Shown in pieces: positions 26,215-34,982 of a DNA stretch of 64,000 nt. Each line of letters starts with the position of its first letter. The stretch's first letter is position 1. A program made the position numbers and the translations under genes. Below the pieces are notes generated by a model. That model saw only the letters and a list, made by a program, of their open reading frames with translations. It did no database searches and had not been told where the DNA came from. Source of the DNA: CAYXPR01 sp964467255 (GTDB lineage Bacteria; Pseudomonadota; Alphaproteobacteria; Rickettsiales; RGZB01); NCBI GenBank assembly GCA_964467255.1, contig CAYXPR010000004.1, positions 1 through 64,000 on the forward strand, read 5' to 3'.

Positions 26215-28908
26215 TTAGGCGGCTGCTTTTTTTTTCTGTTTTTCTTTGGCTTCCGCCAGCGCAGCCTGTGCGGCCGCAAGGCGTGCAATCGGCACACGAT
26301 ACGGCGAGCACGACACATAATTCAGACCCGTTTTATGGCAGAAATGGATGGTGGCAGGGTTGCCGCCATGCTCACCGCAAATGCCAAGCTTAATGTCTTT
26401 GCGCGTGGCTTTGCCGCGTTCGACCGCAATCGCCACCAGTTCGCCCACACCGTCTTGGTCGAGCGTGACGAACGGATCTTTTTCAAAGATGCCTTTTTCG
26501 ACGTACGGGTTTAAGAACGAGGCTGCATCGTCGCGGCTGATGCCGAGCGTGGTCTGCGTTAAATCGTTCGTGCCGAAACTGAAGAACTGTGCGTGCTCGG
26601 CAATTTCACCGGCACGGAGTGCCGCACGCGGCAGCTCAATCATCGTGCCAACGAGGTAATCAATTTTGGCATTCTGTTTGGCTTGCACTTCCACCGCCAC
26701 GCGGTCGATCAGCTCTTTCAAAATGGCGAGCTCTTTTTTATGCATCACCAGCGGCACCATGATTTCCACCACGGCACTGCCTGGCTTTTCTTTATTCACC
26801 GTAGCGGCGGCTTCGAAAATCGCCTGTGCCTGCATTTCGTAAATTTCCGGGAAGGAAATACCGAGGCGGCAACCGCGATGACCCAGCATCGGGTTGGCTT
26901 CATGCAGTTCAGCATTGCGCTGCTTCACTTTTTCCACCGATACTTTAGCGGCTTTCGCGACTTCTTCCATTTCCGCCAGCGTGTGCGGCAGGAATTCATG
27001 CAGCGGCGGGTCGAGCAGGCGAATGGTGACAGGCAGACCTTCCATGATGCGGAAGATGGCTTCAAAGTCGCCACGCTGATGCGGCAGTAATTTTGCTAAC
27101 GCAATGCGGCGGCCTTTTTCGTTATCCGCCAGAATCATTTCGCGCACCGACACGATGCGTTCGCTGTCGAAGAACATATGCTCGGTACGGCAGAGGCCAA
27201 TACCTTCCGCGCCGAACTTGCGCGCCGTGGCAGCATCCAGCGGGGTTTCTGCATTGGTGCGCACTTTCAGCGTGCGCGCCGCATCGGCCCATTTCATCAC
27301 GCGCTCGAAATTGCCTGTGAGCTCCGGCTGAATGGTAGGCACGGAACCTTTCATCACTTCACCAGTGGAACCGTTGATGGTGATTAAATCGCCTTCTTTA
27401 ATTTCGAGGCCACCGGCTTTGAAGGTTTTTTTCTCGTAGGAAATATGCACTTCGCCGGCGCCGGACACGCAGGGCTTACCCATGCCGCGTGCGACCACTG
27501 CGGCGTGGCTGGTCATGCCGCCGCGTGCGGTGAGAATGCCCTGCGCCGCATGCATGCCGTGAATATCTTCTGGTGATGTTTCGATGCGCACCAGAATGAC
27601 TTTTTCTTTTTTATGCGCACGCGTTTCCGCATCTTCTGCTGAGAACACCACGGTGCCAGAAGCTGCGCCCGGAGAGGCTGGAAGCCCGCGTGCGATCACT
27701 TCTTTTTTCGCTTTCGGGTCAAGCGTCGGGTGCAGCAATTGGTCAAGCGACGCGGGGTCGATACGGCTGATGGCTTCGTCGGTGGTGATGAGTTTTTCAT
27801 CCACCATTTCTGCCGCGATACGCAGTGCAGCCTGCGCCGTGCGCTTGCCGTTACGCGTTTGCAGCATCCACAGTTTTTTGTTCTGCACGGTGAACTCGAT
27901 GTCCTGCATGTCTTTGTAGTGTTTCTCGAGTTTTTTGAACACGTCGATAAGCTGCGTGAACACTTCCGGCATTACTTCTTCCATCGCAGGAAGGGTGGAG
28001 CTGTTCTTTTCTTTGCCGGCAATGGTGAGGGATTGCGGCGTGCGGATACCCGCCACGACGTCTTCCCCTTGTGCGTTCACGAGGTATTCGCCGTAGAAAA
28101 TCTTTTCGCCCGTGGAAGGGTCGCGTGTGAAGGCCACACCCGTGGCGCAATCATCACCCATGTTGCCGAACACCATCGATTGCACGTTAACAGCCGTGCC
28201 CCATTCTTCGGGGATGTCGTACATTTTGCGGTAGGTGATGGCGCGCGGATTCATCCATGATTTAAACACAGCGCCCACGGCGGCCCACAGTTGCTCGCGC
28301 ACATCCTGCGGGAAGGGAGAGCCGGTTTCTTCCTGCACTTTTTCTTTGAAAGCCTCGGTGAGTTCTTTGAGGTCGTTCGCGGAAAGCTGCGTGTCGAGCG
28401 TAACACCTTTGTCTTGTTTTTTGAGTTCCATGATTTCTTCAAAATGGTAGTGGTCAACATCGAGCACTACGTCAGAGAACATCTGGAGGAAGCGGCGGTA
28501 AGAGTCATACGCAAAACGCGCATTGCCGCTTTTTTTGGCAAGGCCTTCGACCGTTTTATCGTTGAGGCCAAGGTTTAAGATGGTGTCCATCATGCCGGGC
28601 ATGGAAGCGCGTGCGCCCGAACGCACCGAAACCAGCAGCGGGTGTGCGGGGTCGCCAAATTTGGCGCCAATCGCGTCTTCAATTTTTTTCAGCGCCTCAT
28701 TCACCTGCTTTTCAAGTTCGGCAGGGTATTGGCGGTTATTTTTGTAATACGAAACGCAGACCTCGGTGGTGATGGTCAGCCCCGGGGGCACGGGCAAGCC
28801 CAGCGCGCACATTTCCGCCAGGTTGGCACCTTTGCCACCCAGTAAATTCTTCATTTCAGCACCGCCTTCGGCTTTGCCATCCCCAAAACTATAGACCCAC
28901 TTCGTCAT
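26215..28908 (-). CDS. ppdK: Pyruvate phosphate dikinase
   Basis: Interconverts pyruvate and phosphoenolpyruvate with ATP, phosphate, AMP and pyrophosphate. 897 residues from the ATG at 28908, which gives the usual start MTKWVYSFGDGKAEGG; ATGs at 28926 and 28962 are alternatives. An N-terminal ATP-grasp domain (LLGGKGANLAEM) is followed by the swivelling domain with the phospho-His in GGMTSHAAVVARGMGKPCVSG in part (TSHAAVVARGMG). The C-terminal TIM barrel holds MLGHRGCRLG, FSFGTNDLTQT and the catalytic Cys in LGICGEHGG. It is divergent from the 241-aa gene. Confidence 0.97.
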   Translation of the reverse strand: MTKWVYSFGDGKAEGGAEMKNLLGGKGANLAEMCALGLPVPPGLTITTEVCVSYYKNNRQYPAELEKQVNEALKKIEDAIGAKFGDPAHPLLVSVRSGARASMPGMMDTILNLGLNDKTVEGLAKKSGNARFAYDSYRRFLQMFSDVVLDVDHYHFEEIMELKKQDKGVTLDTQLSANDLKELTEAFKEKVQEETGSPFPQDVREQLWAAVGAVFKSWMNPRAITYRKMYDIPEEWGTAVNVQSMVFGNMGDDCATGVAFTRDPSTGEKIFYGEYLVNAQGEDVVAGIRTPQSLTIAGKEKNSSTLPAMEEVMPEVFTQLIDVFKKLEKHYKDMQDIEFTVQNKKLWMLQTRNGKRTAQAALRIAAEMVDEKLITTDEAISRIDPASLDQLLHPTLDPKAKKEVIARGLPASPGAASGTVVFSAEDAETRAHKKEKVILVRIETSPEDIHGMHAAQGILTARGGMTSHAAVVARGMGKPCVSGAGEVHISYEKKTFKAGGLEIKEGDLITINGSTGEVMKGSVPTIQPELTGNFERVMKWADAARTLKVRTNAETPLDAATARKFGAEGIGLCRTEHMFFDSERIVSVREMILADNEKGRRIALAKLLPHQRGDFEAIFRIMEGLPVTIRLLDPPLHEFLPHTLAEMEEVAKAAKVSVEKVKQRNAELHEANPMLGHRGCRLGISFPEIYEMQAQAIFEAAATVNKEKPGSAVVEIMVPLVMHKKELAILKELIDRVAVEVQAKQNAKIDYLVGTMIELPRAALRAGEIAEHAQFFSFGTNDLTQTTLGISRDDAASFLNPYVEKGIFEKDPFVTLDQDGVGELVAIAVERGKATRKDIKLGICGEHGGNPATIHFCHKTGLNYVSCSPYRVPIARLAAAQAALAEAKEKQKKKAAA

Positions 28909-29010
28909 TGCGCGTTCCCAACCCATGAAAATGTGAGGTTTCTTAAAAAAGGACTGCACCATACCTATCCACCCCCTAAAAGGCAAGAAAAACCTTGAGA
29001 ATAAAGCCAA

Positions 29011-29042
29011 TTAACCCTTTCTTAAGCCATTCGGGCTAGAAT
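29011..29042 (+). promoter_or_regulatory. CtrA-type box with -10 element
   Basis: TTAA at 29011-29014, seven bases, TTAA at 29022-29025, then TAGAAT at 29037-29042, 26 bases from the box start. Transcription would begin about 18 bases before the start at 29067. The box is nearly symmetric and could also touch the ppdK promoter on the other strand, where a TATTCT lies at 29003-28998. Confidence 0.75.
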
Positions 29043-29066
29043 GGGCCGAATAAGCGGAGGATGGTT

Positions 29067-29792
29067 ATGGTTGTATTGAATAGTGCGCGCGAAACAGAGG
29101 CTCGGAAAAGGCTGGCAGGCGAACTGCTGGATGCAATGCAGATGGCGGTGATTGGCGCCGGCCGGGAACTGGGGCCTGATAACTTGCTGACGCATCAGGA
29201 CCACCTCGCCTTTACGGTGCTGGATAAGGCGCTGCTGAAAATGGCCGCAGAAGGCGATAAAATACCACCATTTGTCAGAGACATAGCGGCAGATGCCATT
29301 GGCCGGGTTGAGGCCGAAGGGCGCACCAAGGGCGCCACCGCAATTTATGGTGTGGTGCGCGAATTGATGACGGTGGGCGCCATTGCGGCAGAGCCTGCCA
29401 CGCAGGCCTATGATTTAAGTGAGGTGAGCGGTGCTGCACAGCGCATCGGCCCCAAAAAACCAGATGTGGATGGCAAGGCAAAAGCCGTGGCCATGGAAGC
29501 GGACGATGATTTTACCCGCACGATGGGTGCGTATGTGCAGTCGTCAGGCAAACACAGTTTTGGGCTGGCGGAGTCGCTCCATATAGATGGTGTCGCGCCG
29601 TTCCTTGAACAATCGGCCAAAACAGGCCAGCCATTGCCGGATAGCGCTATGGTGGCGCTGGTGAAACTGGTGGGCGAAGTGCAAAAAACGGACATGACAG
29701 CCGCTACGGCGCTGGCAGAAATTGGCGAGAAGCTGATGGATGCGGGTCTTATTAAAACGCAGGCGGCTGGTAAAGGGCAGGGCGTAGTGTAA
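29067..29792 (+). CDS. Conserved-looking protein of unknown function (241 aa)
   Basis: GGAGG at 29056-29060 sits 6 bases before the ATG at 29067, so this start is preferred over the ATG at 29061, which abuts the site. The protein is soluble, mainly helical by composition, Ala/Glu/Lys-rich, with no signal peptide or Cys. Two halves are visible: residues ~10-120 with many Ala-Glu stretches, and residues ~150-235 with VQSSGKHSFGLAESLHI, then a helical end. No domain is recognised. A CtrA-type promoter precedes it. It is convergent with glyS, 2 bases apart at the stops. Confidence 0.8.
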   Translation: MVVLNSARETEARKRLAGELLDAMQMAVIGAGRELGPDNLLTHQDHLAFTVLDKALLKMAAEGDKIPPFVRDIAADAIGRVEAEGRTKGATAIYGVVRELMTVGAIAAEPATQAYDLSEVSGAAQRIGPKKPDVDGKAKAVAMEADDDFTRTMGAYVQSSGKHSFGLAESLHIDGVAPFLEQSAKTGQPLPDSAMVALVKLVGEVQKTDMTAATALAEIGEKLMDAGLIKTQAAGKGQGVV

Positions 29793-29794
29793 GA

Positions 29795-31915
29795 CTATTC
29801 GACCTTACTGAAGTCCGCGATGTCGTCGACCAGTTCACGCATCTGCGATAAAATCAGCAGACGGTTTTTGCGTACATCGGGCTTATCGGAATTTACCTTC
29901 ACGCCTTCAAAGAACGTATCGATGGGGCCGCGCAGCTTCGCGAGCAGCGCCATGGCGCTTTCGAAATGGTCTTCCTTCAGCAGTTTTTTGATGTCGCCTT
30001 TAATGTCAGACATGCCCTCAAACAGAGCTTTTTCAGATTCTTCTTCCAGCAGCAGCTTCGAAGGCGAGCCTTTGTAAGTCACATTGTCTTTCTTTTCCTC
30101 GATGCCGACGATGTTGGCGGCGCGGCGGTAAGCGGCGAGTAGATTCGCACCATCTTCCGTGGCGAGGAATTTTGCCAAGCTGCCCGCACGGCGGGTGACG
30201 CGCAGCAAATCATCCTGCCCGCCATGACCGAATACGGCGGCGATATAATCATGACGCACACCGCTGCCCTTTAGCACCACTTTCAAGCGGTCGATGAAAA
30301 ATTCCAGCAGCTCGCGCTGCACGTCGGAAGGCTTTACATGATTACCTGCAATTTTTTTAAGTAAGCCTTTATTTTCGTCGCTGCTTTCATGGAACATGCT
30401 ACGCGGGTAATGCGACAGGGCTGAGCCGAGCACTTCCGCCAGCGGCACCGACAAGCGGTTTTCTAAAATGATGCGGATGATGCCGAGGCTGGCGCGGCGC
30501 AGCGCAAACGGGTCTTTACTGCCGGTGGGTTTTTCACCCGCCGCGAACATGCCTGCGAGCGTGTCGAGTTTATCGGCGAGCGCCACCACGATGCTGAGTG
30601 GTTTTGTCGGCACATCGTCACTCGGCCCCAAGGGTGAGTAATGTTCTTTGATGGCGAGCGCCACATCGGCATCTTCATTTTGTTCTTTGGCGTAGTAACA
30701 GCCCATGATGCCTTGCAGCTCAGGGAATTCGCCCACCATTTCAGTCACCAGATCAGCCTTTGCGAGTTGAGCCGCTTTTTGCGCGAACTTGCTATTGGCA
30801 TCCGGCACATACGCAGAAAGAGAGTGTGCGAGGCGTTCCATGCGGTCCACTTTTTCGGCCATGGTGCCGAGCTTGGCGTGGAACACCACATGCTCGAGCC
30901 GCGGCAAACGCGCAGCGAGTTTGGTTTTGCGGTCTTGGTCCCAGAAGAAGCTGGCGTCAGACAAACGTGCACGTAACACGCGCTGATTGCCTTCGATGAT
31001 TTCTTTGCCGCCGTCTTTCGCCACCGCGTTTGATACCACCAAGAAATGCGGCGCGAGCGTGCCGTTCTTTTTCAGCAGCGAAAAATATTTCTGGTGCGTG
31101 CGGATGGAGGTGATAAGCACTTCGGGCGGCACATGCATGAATTTATCTTCGATGGTGCCGAGCAATACTTCCGGCCATTCGACAAGCCCTGCGACTTCTT
31201 CGAGCAAGCCGTCATCCTTATGCAGGGTGAGGCTGTGGTCGGCCGCGATAGCGTTCGCTTTTTCCAAAATGGTTTTCATGCGTGCTTCGGTAGAAAGCAT
31301 CACGAAGCGCTTGGCGAGCTCGGCGTCATAGTGTTTGAAATCGCGCACTTTGAAACTGTCCGGCGCCAAGAAACGATGACCGAATGACACGTCGTTCGAC
31401 AGTAAATGACCGAAGCGCAGTTTCAGAAGGTCGCCACCAAACACGCAGCAGATATTTTTAAGTGGTCGCACCCAGCGTAGAGAATGTTCGCCCCACTTCA
31501 TTGACTTCGGCCACGGCAGGCTTTCTAAAATTTTTGGCAGCAGCAACGTGAGTACTTCGCGCGTGGCACGGCCCTTCACCTGACTGACAGCGAAATAAAA
31601 CTCACCTTTATCGCTCTGGCGTTTTTGCAGTTGTTCAAAGGCAAGGCCAGTGCTTTTCAAAAAGCCTTCCACGGCTTGCGCGGGCGCATCGGTGCGCGGG
31701 CCTTTGCGCTCGACGATTTTATCTTCCTGTGTGAGGCTCATGCCATCTACCGCCAGCACCAAACGGCGTGGGGTGACGTAAGTGTGCAGCGTGCGGTAAA
31801 ATAATTCTTCGGCTTTGAAATGTTCTTCAACAAGTGCCTTTAATTGCGCGGCAGCAGGCAGCTGCATGCGTGCGGGAATTTCCTCGCTGAAAAGTTCAAG
31901 CAGCAACTCAGCCAT
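29795..31915 (-). CDS. glyS: Glycyl-tRNA synthetase beta subunit
   Basis: Large subunit of the alpha2-beta2 bacterial glycyl-tRNA synthetase. 706 residues from the ATG at 31915, giving MAELLLELFSEEIPARMQ, the conserved family start. Further matches are VTPRRLVLAVDG, FGHRFLAP, LVEWPEVLLG and DKLDTLAGMFAAGEKPTGSKDPFALRRA, of which the segment GSKDPFALRRA is diagnostic. It overlaps the last 8 bases of panD, so panD lies inside the gly operon. Confidence 0.97.
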   Translation of the reverse strand: MAELLLELFSEEIPARMQLPAAAQLKALVEEHFKAEELFYRTLHTYVTPRRLVLAVDGMSLTQEDKIVERKGPRTDAPAQAVEGFLKSTGLAFEQLQKRQSDKGEFYFAVSQVKGRATREVLTLLLPKILESLPWPKSMKWGEHSLRWVRPLKNICCVFGGDLLKLRFGHLLSNDVSFGHRFLAPDSFKVRDFKHYDAELAKRFVMLSTEARMKTILEKANAIAADHSLTLHKDDGLLEEVAGLVEWPEVLLGTIEDKFMHVPPEVLITSIRTHQKYFSLLKKNGTLAPHFLVVSNAVAKDGGKEIIEGNQRVLRARLSDASFFWDQDRKTKLAARLPRLEHVVFHAKLGTMAEKVDRMERLAHSLSAYVPDANSKFAQKAAQLAKADLVTEMVGEFPELQGIMGCYYAKEQNEDADVALAIKEHYSPLGPSDDVPTKPLSIVVALADKLDTLAGMFAAGEKPTGSKDPFALRRASLGIIRIILENRLSVPLAEVLGSALSHYPRSMFHESSDENKGLLKKIAGNHVKPSDVQRELLEFFIDRLKVVLKGSGVRHDYIAAVFGHGGQDDLLRVTRRAGSLAKFLATEDGANLLAAYRRAANIVGIEEKKDNVTYKGSPSKLLLEEESEKALFEGMSDIKGDIKKLLKEDHFESAMALLAKLRGPIDTFFEGVKVNSDKPDVRKNRLLILSQMRELVDDIADFSKVE

Positions 31916-32264
31916 GGCGTTCCACCGTGTTCTTCGCGCTGACGATGATGACCGTGGGTTTATATTCACGCGCTTGCGGCTCGGTCATTTGCGCATAGGC
32001 GCAGATGATAACTTTATCGCCTTTTTTAAACAGGTGCGCGGCGGCACCATTGATGGTGATTTTGCCGCTGCCGCCCGGCATGGAAATGGCGTAAGTGGTG
32101 ATGCGGTTGCCGTTGGTGATGTTATACACATCCACCTGCTCGTGCGGCAAAATGCCCGCCGTTTTCATGAGGTCGGCATCGATACCGATGGAGCCGGTGT
32201 AATTCAGGTCTGCCTCGGTGACGAAGGCGCCGTGCAATTTGCATTTGAGGAGCGTGAGCATCAT
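31908..32264 (-). CDS. panD: Aspartate 1-decarboxylase
   Basis: Makes beta-alanine for pantothenate and coenzyme A. 118 residues; the ATG at 32264 puts the self-cleavage pair at Gly24-Ser25 (NYTGSIGID), as in Escherichia coli, and overlaps the glyQ stop by 4 bases. Ser25 becomes the pyruvoyl cofactor. Further family features are HEQVDVYNITNG and GAAAHLFKKGDKVIICAYA. The end is translationally coupled with glyS through an 8-base overlap. Confidence 0.96.
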   Translation of the reverse strand: MMLTLLKCKLHGAFVTEADLNYTGSIGIDADLMKTAGILPHEQVDVYNITNGNRITTYAISMPGGSGKITINGAAAHLFKKGDKVIICAYAQMTEPQAREYKPTVIIVSAKNTVERHG

Positions 32265-33145
32265 AGCGTGGCTTCTTTCTCTATCCATGCTTCGCAGCAG
32301 GCTTTGGCGAGTGCGCGCACGCGGGCAATGTAGGCCGCGCGCTCGGTGACGCCGATGACGCCGCGTGCATCCAGCAGGTTGAAATTATGGCTGGCCTTGA
32401 TGCATTGGTCATAGGCCGGCAGCGGTAAACTTTTGGCGAGCAGCGATTGGCATTCTTTTTCTGCATCTTCAAAATGGCGGAGCAGAATGTCGGTGTTCGC
32501 ATGCTCTAAGTTGAACGCAGAATATTCGCGTTCATTTTCTAAAAACACATCGCCGTAAGTGACATTGCCGGAACCTTCGACACCGTTCCAGTCGAGTGCG
32601 TAGACATTTTCTTTTTTCTGAAGATACATGGCAAGGCGCTCGAGCCCATAGGTGATTTCACCCGCGATAGGGTCGCACTCAATGCCGCCCACTTGCTGGA
32701 AGTAAGTGAACTGCGTGACTTCCATGCCGTCGCACCAGACTTCCCAGCCTAAACCCCATGCGCCGAGAGTTGGGCTTTCCCAGTCATCTTCCACGAAGCG
32801 GATGTCGTGTTTCGAAATATCGATGCCGATGGCTTTCAGGCTCTCAAGGTAGAGCTCCTGAATATTTTCCGGGCTTGGTTTTAAAATCACCTGAAACTGG
32901 TAATAATGCTGAAGGCGGTTTGGGTTTTCACCATAGCGGCCATCTTTGGGGCGGCGCGAAGGCTGCACATACGCCGCGTTCCACGTGCGCGGCCCAAGGG
33001 CCCTCAGCAGCGTGGCGGGGTGGAAGGTGCCGGCGCCCACTTCCATGTCGTACGGCTGTACGACCACGCAGCCCTGATTCATCCAGAACTGTTGGAGCGT
33101 TAAAAGCATCTGCTGAAAGCAGGTTTTTTTGGGTGCTGTTGTCAT
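32261..33145 (-). CDS. glyQ: Glycyl-tRNA synthetase alpha subunit
   Basis: Catalytic subunit of glycyl-tRNA synthetase (class II). 294 residues with FQQMLLTLQQFW, VQPYDMEVGAGTFHPAT, YVQPSRRPKDGRYGENPNR in part, and FTYFQQVGG. No clear ribosome site precedes the ATG at 33145, but a sigma70-like promoter lies 25-52 bases upstream. The order is glyQ-panD-glyS with overlapping ends. Confidence 0.97.
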   Translation of the reverse strand: MTTAPKKTCFQQMLLTLQQFWMNQGCVVVQPYDMEVGAGTFHPATLLRALGPRTWNAAYVQPSRRPKDGRYGENPNRLQHYYQFQVILKPSPENIQELYLESLKAIGIDISKHDIRFVEDDWESPTLGAWGLGWEVWCDGMEVTQFTYFQQVGGIECDPIAGEITYGLERLAMYLQKKENVYALDWNGVEGSGNVTYGDVFLENEREYSAFNLEHANTDILLRHFEDAEKECQSLLAKSLPLPAYDQCIKASHNFNLLDARGVIGVTERAAYIARVRALAKACCEAWIEKEATL

Positions 33146-33169
33146 ACATTAAACCGTTGCCGGGGCTGG

Positions 33170-33197
33170 ATAATACACGGAAAAGCGGCAAGGGCAA
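33170..33197 (-). promoter_or_regulatory. Sigma70-like promoter of glyQ-panD-glyS
   Basis: On the minus strand, TTGCCC (33197-33192), a 16-base spacer and TATTAT (33175-33170). This would start transcription near 33163, about 20 bases before glyQ. Confidence 0.5.
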
Positions 33198-33223
33198 GAT
33201 TTTTGGGCAGGCTGGTAGCGGTC

Positions 33224-33886
33224 TTACGCTTTTAAGGTTGGGGTGGCGTCGCGGTTTTTGCGGGAATCTTTGATTTTATCAGCATAGTCATCGGCCGGAG
33301 CAGGTGTGGGGCGTGTATCATGCACTTCAGGCGTGGTGCGGCGCGCATAACCGCCGCCGAAAATGGCGCGGAAAGCGTGTTCACTTTTTTCAAACCCGCA
33401 GGCTTTGGCAAGCTCCGGTATGGCCGTTTCTACAGAGATGTGCCCGCCTTTCTCGGACGTCGTCCACGGCCTTAATGTGGTGGTGGGCACACCCGCTTTT
33501 TCGGCCAGTTCATCACGCGTGAGGCCGGTGAGGTCAAATAAGCGGCGCAGGCCTTCGTAGCTTTCCATATCTTTGTCTTTTACGGCTTGCAGAATTTGTG
33601 CAGGCGACTTGCTGACGTCCACCCCCGTGGCAAGCAGCGTGAAACGGCGCATGTCTTCACTTTTTTCTTCAAAGCCAAGCGTGGCCCCCACTTTTCGGGC
33701 GGAGTGAATATCGAGCCCCGCTTTATCGAGGCAGAAGTTGCTGAGGTTGCTGACACCCGCCAGCTTTTCAAAATCTTCCTGCCGCATACCCTTGCGTTCA
33801 TAGGTGAGGCGCACAATAGTGCCCGGGGAGTAGTATTGCGGCGTTTCTGCCTCGGGGGCAGTTATTGGCGGGTGGCGATTTTCCAT
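33224..33886 (-). CDS. Protein with two XRE-like helix-turn-helix segments
   Basis: 220 residues. Two segments read like divergent XRE helix-turn-helix units: residues ~22-72 (RLTYERKGMRQEDFEKLAG, then a 'SNFCLD' recognition stretch) and residues ~113-165 (RRLFDLTGLTRDELAEKAG, then VPTTTLRPWTTSEKGG). The C-terminal 45 residues are charged and disordered in character. There is no sensor or enzyme domain. It overlaps the end of the upstream tandem-HTH gene by 25 bases, so the two are coupled. DNA binding is inferred from the fold only. Confidence 0.75.
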   Translation of the reverse strand: MENRHPPITAPEAETPQYYSPGTIVRLTYERKGMRQEDFEKLAGVSNLSNFCLDKAGLDIHSARKVGATLGFEEKSEDMRRFTLLATGVDVSKSPAQILQAVKDKDMESYEGLRRLFDLTGLTRDELAEKAGVPTTTLRPWTTSEKGGHISVETAIPELAKACGFEKSEHAFRAIFGGGYARRTTPEVHDTRPTPAPADDYADKIKDSRKNRDATPTLKA

Positions 33887-34821
33887 GTTTCATCCAACAT
33901 TTCTTTGGCAGTTTTGATGCCGGTGAGCCGGTTCACAATCGCGTGCTCTTCCTCCGGCGTTATGGGTGACAGGAGTGCGGCGAATTTATAGGCCTGTGCT
34001 TCATTGGGCACGCCGTCACCGCTTTTAAAATGCGAAATCATATGGATGCTGACGCCAATCATTTCTGAAATTTCGGCATCGGTTTTTTTCACCAGCCCGC
34101 GGCGGCCAATTAACTCCTGCAGAAAAATCCCGGTTTGATTTTTGGGAATACCGGAAGTGCGCTTTAACGCATCGGCCACCGAAAGCGGCCTGCCCGTGAG
34201 CACGGCAGACACTTCGGCATTGTGCGCGGTGACTTCGGCTGCGGTTTCGTGAAACAGTTTCAGCTCCGGCGGGTTGGTGAGCGCTAAGAAGCGGTCCGCT
34301 TTTTCGGGGTCTTCAATGCGTGCGCCATGCTTCCACGGAATGAGCTGTTGTGTGCCGACCATTTCCTGCAAGCGTGCGTTGGGTATGCCGCTGCTTTCCA
34401 CCAGAAGGGTGACAAGGTTGCCCGTGTTACCGCTTTCTTTTGCTTTTTCTGCTTCTGCGTCATAGGTCGCCGCTTCGGGCCAGTGCCCTTTGATGGTGCG
34501 CCACATCATGAGCTCGGCCACTTCGCGGTGCGCCTCCGGCACCAGTGCTTCTAAAATAGTGGCGACGCTTTCGCGGTTGGGGTGTTTGTCGGGATTATTC
34601 ATCCAGCTATAGAAAGACGAATTGGTGAGGGTGTGACCTTCAGGGTGTTTTTCAGCCAAGTGGCGACAAAATTGTTCGGGCGAAAGCCCCCACTGCTGCA
34701 GCACTTTCGTGATGATAGAAACAAAGCGAGATTTCTCCGCAAAACCTTTTTGCACCAGTTCAAAAAAGGATTCGCGCTCCTCTGAGCCTTTCGGGTTGTA
34801 TGTGCGCCACAGTTCTAGCAC
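33862..34821 (-). CDS. Protein with about three tandem XRE-like helix-turn-helix segments
   Basis: 319 residues, start ATG at 34821, with a GGAGG-type site just upstream on the minus strand. HTH-like units are seen near residues 33-95 (LQQWGLSPEQFCRHLAEKH and SFYSWMNNPDKHPN), 134-185 (LVESSGIPNARLQEMVG and QLIPWKHGARI) and 218-290 (RTSGIPKNQTGIFLQELIG, AEISEMIGVSIHMISHFKSG). Each has the pattern of a helix, a turn and a 'W/F-x-x-G/P' recognition stretch as in phage repressors. No effector domain is present. A CtrA-type box with a -10-like CATACT precedes it. The partner gene 33224-33886 follows with overlap. Confidence 0.75.
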   Translation of the reverse strand: MLELWRTYNPKGSEERESFFELVQKGFAEKSRFVSIITKVLQQWGLSPEQFCRHLAEKHPEGHTLTNSSFYSWMNNPDKHPNRESVATILEALVPEAHREVAELMMWRTIKGHWPEAATYDAEAEKAKESGNTGNLVTLLVESSGIPNARLQEMVGTQQLIPWKHGARIEDPEKADRFLALTNPPELKLFHETAAEVTAHNAEVSAVLTGRPLSVADALKRTSGIPKNQTGIFLQELIGRRGLVKKTDAEISEMIGVSIHMISHFKSGDGVPNEAQAYKFAALLSPITPEEEHAIVNRLTGIKTAKEMLDETWKIATRQ

Positions 34822-34851
34822 TGTTGTTTCCTCCGTAGTTGGCGAAGCTAT

Positions 34852-34883
34852 AGTATGCCACAGAAATCTTAAAAATCAGTTAA
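34852..34883 (-). promoter_or_regulatory. CtrA-type box with -10-like element, minus strand
   Basis: The box TTAA-N7-TTAA covers 34869-34883. Read on the minus strand a CATACT hexamer (34857-34852) begins 26 bases from the box start, as at the other sites; a plus-strand reading has no -10 at that distance. Transcription would start about 24 bases before the tandem-HTH gene. Confidence 0.65.
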
Positions 34884-34928
34884 TTAGGGGGGGCGCAAGC
34901 TATCCGCCGCACACACCCTGCATTTTTG

Positions 34929-34957
34929 CTGACAAACGGCGGCGGCGGGAGTATAAA
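34929..34957 (+). promoter_or_regulatory. Sigma70-like promoter of ispB
   Basis: CTGACA at 34929-34934, a 17-base spacer and TATAAA at 34952-34957: five of six matches in each hexamer and ideal spacing. Transcription would begin near 34964, about 19 bases before the ATG. Confidence 0.65.
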
Positions 34958-34982
34958 GCCTTAAGTTTTTAAGGAACACCGC

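Noticed and set aside
34959..34974. CCTTAA-GTTT-TTAAGG hairpin overlapping the ispB ribosome site
   Set aside because: The predicted transcription start (about 34964) lies inside the repeat, so the left arm would not be in the mRNA.
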